NCBI GenBank assembly: GCA_017646555.1
Contig: JAGCMG010000003.1
Span: forward strand, 1 to 5,084
Direction: 5' to 3'
Source of the DNA: Clostridia bacterium
Lineage (GTDB): Bacteria; Bacillota; Clostridia; Christensenellales; Borkfalkiaceae
DNA length: 5,084 nucleotides
Within the stretch, counting starts at the first letter, position 1, and each line of letters starts with the position of its first letter. Below, in pieces: positions 1-5,084 of the stretch. The notes beneath the pieces were generated by a model. It was given only the letters and a program-made list of their open reading frames with translations, had not been told where the DNA came from and did no database searches. The translations under genes were made by a program, and so were the position numbers.

Positions 1-473
1 GACGGACACCAGTTAACAGGTGCGTTTTTTCTGTAAGCAAGGTTGTTTTCAAACAATTTTAAGAACAACCATTGTGTCCATTTATAATAATCTTCTTGAC
101 AAGTCTTAATTTCAGCATCCCAATCGAACATTGCGCCCATTTCTTTAAGCGTAACTTCCATATTTTCGATATTTTTAACGGTCGAATCCTGTGGATGAAT
201 ACCCGTTTTTATAGCAAAATTTTCAGCAGGTAAACCAAAAGCGTCAAAACCCATAGGTTGAAACACTTCGTAACCTTTCATCTTTTTATATCTTGCAAAA
301 CTGTCGGTAGGGCCGTAGTTATACCAATGTCCAAGGTGTAAGCGCGCTGCCGATGGATATGAGAACATTTCCAAACAATAATACTTTTTATCAGTATTTT
401 TGGAATTGAAATAGTTTATTCTACCTTTTTCCCAATTATCTTGCCACTTTTTTTCTATCTTTTTGAAGTCCAT
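1..473 (-). CDS. leuS: Leucyl-tRNA synthetase, N-terminal part (partial, runs off left edge)
   Basis: Cytoplasmic class Ia aminoacyl-tRNA synthetase that charges tRNA-Leu with leucine using ATP. The visible 157 codons read from ATG at 473-471 down to base 1 with no stop, so the remainder, including the CP1 editing domain and the KMSKS loop, lies outside the window. Seen: the start of the Rossmann catalytic domain with MFSYPSAARLHLGH (residues 36-49), where HLGH at 46-49 is the HIGH signature. It is followed by ARYKKMKGYEVFQPMG and FDAFGLPAENFAIKTG (about 60-91), a block diagnostic of LeuRS, then YYKWTQWLFLKL and APVNWCP near the edge. The family usually shows YPSG and GWDAFG; here these read YPSA and GFDAFG. 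The start is supported by a GGAGG ribosome binding site 5 nt upstream (483-479) and by the promoter at 540-512. It is transcribed divergently from the sugar kinase. Identity is very secure. Confidence 0.97.
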   Translation of the reverse strand, partial: MDFKKIEKKWQDNWEKGRINYFNSKNTDKKYYCLEMFSYPSAARLHLGHWYNYGPTDSFARYKKMKGYEVFQPMGFDAFGLPAENFAIKTGIHPQDSTVKNIENMEVTLKEMGAMFDWDAEIKTCQEDYYKWTQWLFLKLFENNLAYRKNAPVNWCP

Positions 474-511
474 AAATTCCTCCACACCAAAATTAAGATT
501 AAATATTATAT

Positions 512-540
512 ATTATATATATTTAAGGTTTCAAAGTCAA
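512..540 (-). promoter_or_regulatory. Predicted sigma-A promoter of leuS
   Basis: On the minus strand a TTGACT -35 box (540-535) is followed after exactly 17 bp by a perfect TATAAT -10 box (517-512). A transcript would start near 505, giving a leader of only about 30 nt before the leuS ATG at 473. A second TATAAT (510-505) lies just downstream but has no correctly spaced -35. The leader is too short for a T-box riboswitch, and no T-box consensus is seen. Confidence 0.82.
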
Positions 541-562
541 TCGTTTTATCCCTGATTGCTAA

Positions 563-606
563 AATTTTGAATTATGGCGAAAATTTCATAAATTATTTTC
601 AAAATT
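563..606. repeat. Short inverted repeat between the divergent promoters
   Basis: AATTTTGAA at 563-571 is matched by its exact reverse complement TTCAAAATT at 598-606, with 26 bases between. The arms lie between the two -35 boxes (540 and 631), where an operator shared by both promoters could sit. The arms are almost pure A/T in an A/T-rich region, so chance is a serious alternative and no regulator is known here. Confidence 0.25.
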
Positions 607-630
607 AACGCAAATTGTTTCGTCTTTATA

Positions 631-659
631 TTTACAAGTCGAAAAAATAATGATATAAT
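631..659 (+). promoter_or_regulatory. Predicted extended -10 sigma-A promoter of the sugar kinase-asd unit
   Basis: TTTACA (631-636) and a perfect TATAAT (654-659) are separated by 17 bp, and the -10 is preceded by TG at 651-652, giving the extended TGnTATAAT form. Transcription should begin around 666. That places the ATG at 663 upstream of or at the edge of the transcript and makes the ATG at 693 the usable start of the kinase. Confidence 0.85.
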
Positions 660-682
660 GTTATGGAAATTATTTTTTATAC

Positions 683-692
683 GGGGTTTTAT
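683..692 (+). promoter_or_regulatory. Ribosome binding site deciding the kinase start
   Basis: GGGG at 683-686 followed by a 6-nt spacer precedes the ATG at 693. It is a weak Shine-Dalgarno, but it is the only purine-rich site near either candidate start. The bases before the ATG at 663 (TATAATGTT) are the promoter -10 itself and offer no ribosome binding site. Confidence 0.6.
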
Positions 693-1943
693 ATGGAAAA
701 TACTCTTGGTTTAGTTAATGATACCGAAAAAGCGTCCGTTTATTTTAACGACCTTTACGGTGAAGTTAGTCAAATGCAAAAAGATAGATACGCAAAAAAC
801 TTCGAATGGTTTAAAAAATCTTTCGGCGTGGAAAATTGCTATATCGCATCTTCTTCGGGTAGAGTAGAAGTTTGTGGTAACCATACCGACCATCAAGGTG
901 GTAAAGTCGTATCTTGTTCAATAAGCCTTGATATTATCTCAATGTTTTTACCAACAAACGACGGCATTATTAGGATTAAATCTGAAGGGCACGCCGATAT
1001 GGTTATTGACACAAATAAAGACGAACAAGTTAAAATAGGTACTTCAACGGCTATCGTTAGAGGTATCGTAGAAGGGCTTAAACAACGTGGTTATAAAGTA
1101 GGTGGATTTATTGCTTGCTGTACCAGTAACGTATTAAACGGTGCAGGTATTTCATCTTCAGCCGCTTTTGAGTGTCTTATCGTTAAAATTTTGAGTTATC
1201 TTTACAACGATAACAAAGTTACTACCGAAGATATCGCAAAGATTTCACAATTTTCTGAAAACGTTTACTTTGGCAAACCTTGTGGTCTTTTAGACCAAAC
1301 GGCAATCGCTTTCGGTGGCATTAAAGAATTAGACTTTTTCGATAAGGAAAAAATCGGTGTTAAAGCCATTGAAAATTCTTTATCTGATTACACCTTAATT
1401 TTAGTTGATACTGGTAGCGACCACGCTAACTTAACTAATGAATACGCAGCAATTCCAGCAGAAATGTTTGCAGTAGCAAAAGCGCTTGGTAAGACAAGAC
1501 TTTCTGATGTTAATGAAGACGATTTTTATGCTAACTTAAATTCTTTAAGAAAAACCGTTTCGGATAGAGCAGTATTAAGAGCAATTCACTACTTTAACGA
1601 AAATAAACGCGTCGACAAATTAGCGAACGCATTAAATAATAACGACTACAAAACTTTCTTAAATTGTATTAGCGAATCAGGCAAAAGTTCATATACGCTT
1701 TTACAAAACTGCTACGTAGCAGGCGGGAAAGACCAGTCAGTTCCTATCGCTTTAGCGCTTTCGGCTAAATGCTTAAAAGATGGTGATGTTAACCGTATTC
1801 ACGGTGGCGGATTTGCTGGCACGATATTAAACGTTGTTAAAAACGAAAACGTTGAAGAATTTATTAACGAACTTTCGGCTTTTTATAAAAAGGAATCAAT
1901 TATTCCGTTAAAAGTTAGAAAAGTCGGCTCAATCGTACTTTAA
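693..1943 (+). CDS. Galactokinase-family GHMP sugar kinase (GNHTDHQ variant)
   Basis: Probable cytoplasmic ATP-dependent kinase phosphorylating the anomeric hydroxyl of galactose or a related sugar, 416 aa. Seen: the galactokinase signature GRVEVCGNHTDHQGG (residues 56-70), the GHMP phosphate-binding loop NGAGISSSAAFE (149-160), CGLLDQ (197-202) with D201 at the position of the galactokinase catalytic Asp, and C-terminal GHMP motif 3, HGGGFAGT (370-377). R57 aligns with the catalytic Arg. The Glu of the usual GEHTD motif, which contacts the sugar, is Asn here (N63), so galactose specificity is not assured. The N-terminus before the signature is about 55 residues, longer than the roughly 25-30 of E. 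coli GalK, and the protein exceeds the usual 380-390 aa. An upstream in-frame ATG at 663 would add 10 residues but overlaps the promoter. It is followed 24 nt later by asd, probably in one transcript. No galT or galE is nearby. GHMP sugar kinase is certain; the galK symbol is withheld because of the motif change. Confidence 0.9.
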   Translation: MENTLGLVNDTEKASVYFNDLYGEVSQMQKDRYAKNFEWFKKSFGVENCYIASSSGRVEVCGNHTDHQGGKVVSCSISLDIISMFLPTNDGIIRIKSEGHADMVIDTNKDEQVKIGTSTAIVRGIVEGLKQRGYKVGGFIACCTSNVLNGAGISSSAAFECLIVKILSYLYNDNKVTTEDIAKISQFSENVYFGKPCGLLDQTAIAFGGIKELDFFDKEKIGVKAIENSLSDYTLILVDTGSDHANLTNEYAAIPAEMFAVAKALGKTRLSDVNEDDFYANLNSLRKTVSDRAVLRAIHYFNENKRVDKLANALNNNDYKTFLNCISESGKSSYTLLQNCYVAGGKDQSVPIALALSAKCLKDGDVNRIHGGGFAGTILNVVKNENVEEFINELSAFYKKESIIPLKVRKVGSIVL

Positions 1944-1967
1944 GATAATAAAAATGGAGAATATAAA

Positions 1968-2969
1968 ATGAAAAAGTATAACGTAGCAATCCTTGGCGCA
2001 ACTGGTGCCGTAGGTAGAGAAATGATGAAAGTTTTAGCGGAAAGAGATTTTCCAATTAACGAATTAAGACTTTTAGCAAGTGAAAGAAGCGTAGGTAAAG
2101 AACTTGAATATCGTGGTGAAAAGATTAAAGTTCAACTTGCTTGCGATGAAGCGTTTGACGGTATGGACATCGTTTTAGGCGCTGCTCAAAATGCAACGGC
2201 AAAACAATTCGCACCTGCAATCGTAAAAGCAGGGGCAGTGTTCGTAGATAATTCAAGCGCATTTAGAATGTGTGATGACGTTCCGCTTGTAGTTCCTGAA
2301 ATCAACCCAGAAGACGTTAAGTTAAATAAGGGTATAATTTCCAACCCTAACTGTTCTACAATCATCACTTTGACAGCCATAAACGCTATCAATAAAATCA
2401 GTAAAATCCAAACGATTGTAGCCTCTACATATCAAGCAGTTTCAGGAGCAGGCGTTGGTGGCCCTGCAGAACTTGAAGCAGAAGTTGACGCACTTTCAAA
2501 AGGCGAAAAATACGAACCAAAAGTATTTGCTCATCAAATTGCATACAACGTAATTCCTAAAATCGGTAGCGAAAGCACGGAAGGTTACACCACCGAAGAA
2601 ATGAAGTTACAAAACGAATCACGTAAGATTTTACACTTACCTGAACTTAAAGCAAATTGCACTTGCGTAAGAGTTCCTGTTGTTCGTTCACACTCAATTT
2701 CTTGCACTATCGTTACTGAAAGAGCAGTTTCGGTTGAAGAAGCAAAACAAGCAATTATGAATGGTAACGGCGTTAAACTTGTTGACGATTTAAGCGCTGA
2801 AAGATACCCAATGCCGTTAGAAACAAGCGACCAAGATATCGTTTTCGTTGGTAGAATTAGAAAAGACTTAACCAACGAACGTGGTTTAGCAATTTGGTGC
2901 TGTGGCGACCAAGTTAGAAAAGGCGCTGCAACCAATGCAGTTCAAATCGCTCAACTTTTGACAAAATAA
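1968..2969 (+). CDS. asd: Aspartate-semialdehyde dehydrogenase
   Basis: NADPH-dependent reductive dephosphorylation of 4-aspartyl phosphate to aspartate-4-semialdehyde, the common step toward diaminopimelate/lysine, threonine and methionine; cytoplasmic. The 333 aa match the normal length of bacterial Asd. Seen: the N-terminal dinucleotide-binding loop GATGAVG (10-16), DNSSAFRM (94-101), the active-site motif SNPNCSTI (125-132) with catalytic C129, STYQAVSGAG (153-162), and RVPVVRSHS (235-243) with the catalytic-type His at 242 and substrate-binding Arg at 240. The C-terminus has the family block DIVFVGRIRKD (290-300) and a Rossmann-end helix (GAATNAVQIAQLL). RSHS replaces the more usual RGHS, a mild change. 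The start is fixed by GGAG at 1956-1959, 8 nt before ATG. It lies 24 nt after the kinase gene without an obvious promoter between them and is followed 6 nt after its stop by a strong terminator, so it is likely the last gene of the kinase transcript. Confidence 0.97.
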   Translation: MKKYNVAILGATGAVGREMMKVLAERDFPINELRLLASERSVGKELEYRGEKIKVQLACDEAFDGMDIVLGAAQNATAKQFAPAIVKAGAVFVDNSSAFRMCDDVPLVVPEINPEDVKLNKGIISNPNCSTIITLTAINAINKISKIQTIVASTYQAVSGAGVGGPAELEAEVDALSKGEKYEPKVFAHQIAYNVIPKIGSESTEGYTTEEMKLQNESRKILHLPELKANCTCVRVPVVRSHSISCTIVTERAVSVEEAKQAIMNGNGVKLVDDLSAERYPMPLETSDQDIVFVGRIRKDLTNERGLAIWCCGDQVRKGAATNAVQIAQLLTK

Positions 2970-2975
2970 GTTTTT

Positions 2976-3007
2976 AAAAACGGTTATGAAAATAGCCGTT
3001 TTTATTT
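2976..3007 (+). terminator. Rho-independent terminator after asd
   Basis: A 12-bp stem pairs 2976-2987 (AAAAACGGTTAT) with 2992-3003 (ATAGCCGTTTTT), with one G-U pair, closed by a GAAA tetraloop (2988-2991, GNRA type). The T-rich tail runs on to 3007 and further to about 3014. Because the stem ends in A/T tracts on both sides, it could also stop transcription from the minus strand, although no minus-strand gene approaches it here. Confidence 0.9.
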
Positions 3008-3025
3008 AAATTTTAGGAGATTATT

Positions 3026-3295
3026 ATGAAAGCAATAGTAACGGTTATAGGTAAAGATACCAAAGGTATCATAGCAAAAGTAAGTAACTTTTTATTTGAA
3101 AGAGATATCAATATTGAAGATATTTCGCAAACGATTATGCAAGATTTCTTCTCAATGGTTATGATGGTTAATATCGTAGATATTAAAACCCCGTTTTCTG
3201 TTATTGCAAAAGAATGCGATAATTTAGGTAAAGAATTAGGACTTGAAATTAGAATTCAATCCGAAGATATCTTTAACGCAATGCATAGAATTTAG
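3026..3295 (+). CDS. ACT domain-containing protein, UPF0237 family
   Basis: A small, single-domain 89-aa cytoplasmic protein. ACT domains typically dimerise and bind amino acids or other small ligands to regulate a partner; the ligand of this family is not known to me. Seen: the ACT strand-helix start VTVIGKDTKGIIAKVSNFL (5-23) with the GKDxxGI turn, then the family-specific NIEDISQTIMQDFFSM (29-44), and a C-terminal IQSEDIFNAMHRI (77-89) that is characteristic of UPF0237. It fills the whole length normal for the family, with no fused enzyme domain. AGGAG at 3015-3019, 6 nt before ATG, fixes the start. It begins 19 nt after the asd terminator and ends 16 nt before the UPF0210 gene, with which it forms a widely recurring gene pair. 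I found no convincing promoter of its own; expression may depend on terminator read-through or on a promoter I cannot recognise. Confidence 0.93.
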   Translation: MKAIVTVIGKDTKGIIAKVSNFLFERDINIEDISQTIMQDFFSMVMMVNIVDIKTPFSVIAKECDNLGKELGLEIRIQSEDIFNAMHRI

Positions 3296-3302
3296 CTTTT
3301 TC

Positions 3303-3311
3303 GGTGGGTTT
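3303..3311 (+). promoter_or_regulatory. Ribosome binding site fixing the UPF0210 start
   Basis: GGTGGG at 3303-3308 sits 3 nt before the ATG at 3312, or 4-5 nt if only its first bases are counted. The spacing is short, but this is the only Shine-Dalgarno-like site in reach. A longer reading from a TTG at 3243 would lie inside the ACT gene and add 23 residues unlike the family's N-terminus. Confidence 0.55.
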
Positions 3312-4661
3312 ATGATAAATATTAACGAAGTTTTAGAAACTAATAAAATGATTCGTTCTCAACACCTTGACGTTAGAACGATTACTATGGGCATATCACT
3401 TTTAGATTGTATAGGCTCTACTATTAGCGAAACCAAACAATTAGTAAAAGAAAAAATTCTAAAAAAGGCTGAAAAATTAGTTGCCGTTGGGGAAGAACTT
3501 TCAGCAGAACTTGGTATTCCTATCGTAAATAAAAGAATTAGCGTTACGCCAATAAGTTTAATCACAGCAAGAACGGGTGGTTCGGTTGAAATTGCAAAAG
3601 TTTTAGACGAATGCGCTGAAATTTTAGGCGTTGATTTTATCGGTGGTTATTCGGCGCTTGTTCATAAAGGTATGACCGAATATGAAAAGGAATTTATTAA
3701 AACTATTCCAGAAGCGCTTTCGGTTACCAAGAAAGTTTGTTCAAGCGTAAATATCGGCTCAACAAAAGCAGGCATTAATATGGATGCCGTTAAAATGATG
3801 GGCGAAATCATTAAAGAAACTGCTTATTTAACAAAAGATAACGGTAGTATCGGCTGTGCAAAATTAGTTGTTTTCGCTAATGCCGTTGAAGATAATCCGT
3901 TTATGGCAGGCGCTTTCCACGGCGTTGGGGAAGCCGACGTAGTTATTAACGTAGGTGTTTCCGGCCCAGGCGTAGTTAAAGCAGCGCTTGAAAACGTAAA
4001 GTCTAAGGATTTAACAGTCGTTGCTGAAACCATTAAAAACGTAGCATACAAAATCACGCGCGTTGGTCAATTAGTTGCAAAAATGGCAAGCGAACGCTTA
4101 AACGCTAACTTTGGTATCGTTGACTTATCGCTTGCACCAACACCTGTTATGGGCGATAGCGTTGCTCATATTTTAGAAGAAATAGGTCTTGAAAGCGTTG
4201 GCGCATACGGTACGACGGCTTGTCTTGCACTCTTAAACGACGCCGTTAAAAAAGGTGGTATAATGGCAAGTTCACACGTTGGTGGATTATCTGGCGCGTT
4301 TATACCTGTTAGCGAAGATATTGGTATGATAAACGCAGTTAAAAACGGTAAACTTTGCCTTGAAAAATTAGAGGCAATGACCGCTATTTGTAGCGTTGGT
4401 CTTGATATGATTGCAATACCAGGCTCAACTGATAAAGACGTAATTTCGGCAATAATCGCCGATGAAGCAGCAATCGGTGTAGTAAACAATAAAACTACTG
4501 CCGTAAGAATTATTCCTGTTCACGGTAAAGACGAAGGGGAAGTTGACTTCGGCGGACTTTTAGGTACAGCACCTATTATGAAAATTAACACTTCTTCACC
4601 AAACGAATTTATTTCACGTGGTGGTAGAATTCCTGCGCCTGTTTGGGCAAATAAAAATTAG
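3312..4661 (+). CDS. UPF0210 / DUF711 (PFL-like) family protein
   Basis: A 449-aa soluble protein of the UPF0210 family, often labelled 'PFL family protein' because its fold resembles pyruvate formate-lyase; no biochemical function is established to my knowledge. The length fits the family norm of about 450. Seen: the N-terminal RTITMGISLLDC (22-33), VEDNPFMAGAFHGVGE (192-207), VINVGVSGPGVV (211-222), FGIVDLSLAPTPVMGDSVA (267-285), GTTACLALLNDAVKKGG (300-316), GLSGAFIPVSED (325-336), CSVGLDMIAIPG (360-371), IIADEAAIGVVNNKTTAVRI (381-400) and the C-terminal FISRGGRIPAPVW (433-445). These blocks run through the whole protein, so it appears intact. C360, H203 and the glycine-rich SGPG are candidate functional residues, which is inference only. 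No signal peptide or membrane segment is apparent. It follows the ACT gene by 16 nt, suggesting co-regulation or a sensor-enzyme relationship, and precedes the GH3 gene by 10 nt. Confidence 0.94.
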   Translation: MININEVLETNKMIRSQHLDVRTITMGISLLDCIGSTISETKQLVKEKILKKAEKLVAVGEELSAELGIPIVNKRISVTPISLITARTGGSVEIAKVLDECAEILGVDFIGGYSALVHKGMTEYEKEFIKTIPEALSVTKKVCSSVNIGSTKAGINMDAVKMMGEIIKETAYLTKDNGSIGCAKLVVFANAVEDNPFMAGAFHGVGEADVVINVGVSGPGVVKAALENVKSKDLTVVAETIKNVAYKITRVGQLVAKMASERLNANFGIVDLSLAPTPVMGDSVAHILEEIGLESVGAYGTTACLALLNDAVKKGGIMASSHVGGLSGAFIPVSEDIGMINAVKNGKLCLEKLEAMTAICSVGLDMIAIPGSTDKDVISAIIADEAAIGVVNNKTTAVRIIPVHGKDEGEVDFGGLLGTAPIMKINTSSPNEFISRGGRIPAPVWANKN

Positions 4662-4664
4662 AGG
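4660..4664 (+). promoter_or_regulatory. Ribosome binding site overlapping the UPF0210 stop codon
   Basis: AGAGG at 4660-4664 uses the last two bases of the UPF0210 TAG stop (4659-4661) and lies 7 nt before the GH3 ATG at 4672. The overlap suggests translational coupling and a shared transcript. Confidence 0.65.
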
Positions 4665-4671
4665 TAATACT

Positions 4672-5084
4672 ATGGATTTATTAAAAATTGTTAACGATAT
4701 GTCGTTAGAAGAATTAGCGGGACAAGTATTGTGCTATGATATTAGTCCAAAAGACAACCCAGACGAAGTTATTGAAGTTATAAATAAAATAAAACCAGGT
4801 GGTATCTTTTTAACGGGGATGAATAAAGAACGTATATCTTTATACATTGATGCCGTTAATCGCGTTACCAAAGCACCTGCAATAGTTGCAAGTGATATAG
4901 AAAACGGTCCAGATACTGCAGTTGCCGGAGCAGGACTATTTCCAAATGCAATGGCTTGGGGGGCTTGTGACGACCCTGATTTAATTAGAGAAGCAGGCTC
5001 AGTTACCGCTAAAATTTGTCGTAAAAACGGCGTTTCGTGGACTTATTCACCAGTCGTTGATATAAACTATAATTTTAGAAGTCC
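4672..5084 (+). CDS. Glycoside hydrolase family 3 protein, N-terminal part (partial, runs off right edge)
   Basis: The first 137 codons of a GH3-type hydrolase (beta-glucosidase or beta-N-acetylhexosaminidase class), open to the end of the window. Seen: the opening helix MSLEELAGQV (10-19) typical of GH3 barrels, PGGIFLTG (42-49), ASDIENGPDTA (73-83) where family members carry (V/A)D.E(G/A)G, FPNAMAWGACDDPDLIREAG (90-109; compare the usual FP..MALGA..D), and WTYSPVVDINYNFRS (123-137), the strongly diagnostic SPVVDIN motif. The catalytic nucleophile Asp lies further on and cannot be checked, so neither substrate nor activity can be assigned. There is no signal peptide, so the enzyme should be cytoplasmic and act on imported oligosaccharides or on recycled wall sugars. 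The start is supported by AGAGG 7 nt upstream, overlapping the preceding stop. It is only 10 nt after UPF0210, hence likely in the same operon. Confidence 0.92.
   Translation, partial: MDLLKIVNDMSLEELAGQVLCYDISPKDNPDEVIEVINKIKPGGIFLTGMNKERISLYIDAVNRVTKAPAIVASDIENGPDTAVAGAGLFPNAMAWGACDDPDLIREAGSVTAKICRKNGVSWTYSPVVDINYNFRS

Noticed and set aside
505..523. AT-rich alternating TATA tract as a repeat or origin element
   Set aside because: It is explained by the leuS -10 region and its flanks; no DnaA boxes or iterated units are present.
567..594. Possible second plus-strand promoter, TTGAAT with TAAATT
   Set aside because: The -10 match is poor, spacing is 16 bp, and any A/T-rich stretch yields such matches; the promoter at 631-659 is far better.
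663..692. In-frame upstream start (ATG at 663) for the sugar kinase
   Set aside because: It lies at or before the expected transcription start, overlaps the promoter zone and has no ribosome binding site.
693..1943. Homoserine kinase (thrB), suggested by being a GHMP kinase beside asd
   Set aside because: The GRVEV...HTD signature and CGLLDQ motif are galactokinase hallmarks, and the protein is over 100 residues longer than typical ThrB.
2585..2935. Minus-strand open frame of 116 codons inside asd
   Set aside because: It is fully antisense to a well-conserved enzyme, has no ribosome binding site or recognisable domain, and is typical of shadow frames. The same applies to the other antisense frames at 711-896, 2186-2392, 3359-3565, 3824-4057 and 4166-4489.
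2958..2963. Perfect TTGACA as a -35 box for the ACT gene
   Set aside because: It falls in the last codons of asd, and no TATAAT-like hexamer lies 16-18 bp downstream, where the terminator stem is located.
3243..3311. Upstream TTG start giving the UPF0210 protein 23 more residues
   Set aside because: It is inside the ACT gene, is a rare start codon, lacks a family-like N-terminus, and the ATG at 3312 has its own Shine-Dalgarno-like site and gives the normal family length.

Overview
The window looks like chromosomal DNA of a low-GC Gram-positive bacterium, most likely a Clostridia-like (Bacillota) anaerobe and possibly an uncultured gut lineage. The grounds are AT-rich sequence, heavy use of TTA/CTT/AAA/GAA codons, GGAG-type ribosome binding sites, textbook TTGACA/TATAAT-type promoters with 17 bp spacers, and protein motifs typical of that group (the LeuRS N-terminus, a GNHTDHQ-type galactokinase, and the UPF0237/UPF0210 gene pair). 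No GC value or database comparison was computed.

Layout: (1) 1-473, minus strand: the N-terminal 157 codons of leucyl-tRNA synthetase (leuS), running off the left edge. (2) 474-692: a divergent intergenic region with one good promoter firing left into leuS (512-540) and one firing right (631-659). (3) 693-2969, plus strand: a two-gene unit of a galactokinase-family GHMP sugar kinase and aspartate-semialdehyde dehydrogenase (asd), 24 nt apart, closed by a strong hairpin terminator at 2976-3007. (4) 3026-5084, plus strand: a tightly packed unit of a small ACT-domain protein (UPF0237), a UPF0210/DUF711 protein, and the start of a glycoside hydrolase family 3 protein that runs off the right edge. 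Gaps are 16 and 10 nt.

How the genes work together: leuS is translation housekeeping. Asd makes aspartate-4-semialdehyde, the branch point to lysine/diaminopimelate, threonine and methionine. The kinase is built like galactokinase, but no other galactose gene (galT, galE, galM) is visible and the usual sugar-contacting Glu is Asn, so its substrate is uncertain. The ACT/UPF0210 pair is a widespread conserved pair without an established function as far as I know; an ACT domain suggests small-ligand sensing. The GH3 gene may be co-transcribed with that pair.

I see no mobile element, CRISPR array, RNA gene or clearly new multi-gene system. The most useful observations are the start-site correction of the kinase (promoter overlaps the longer start), its altered sugar-binding motif, the absence of a T-box before leuS, and the terminator placed directly before an ACT gene with no obvious promoter of its own.
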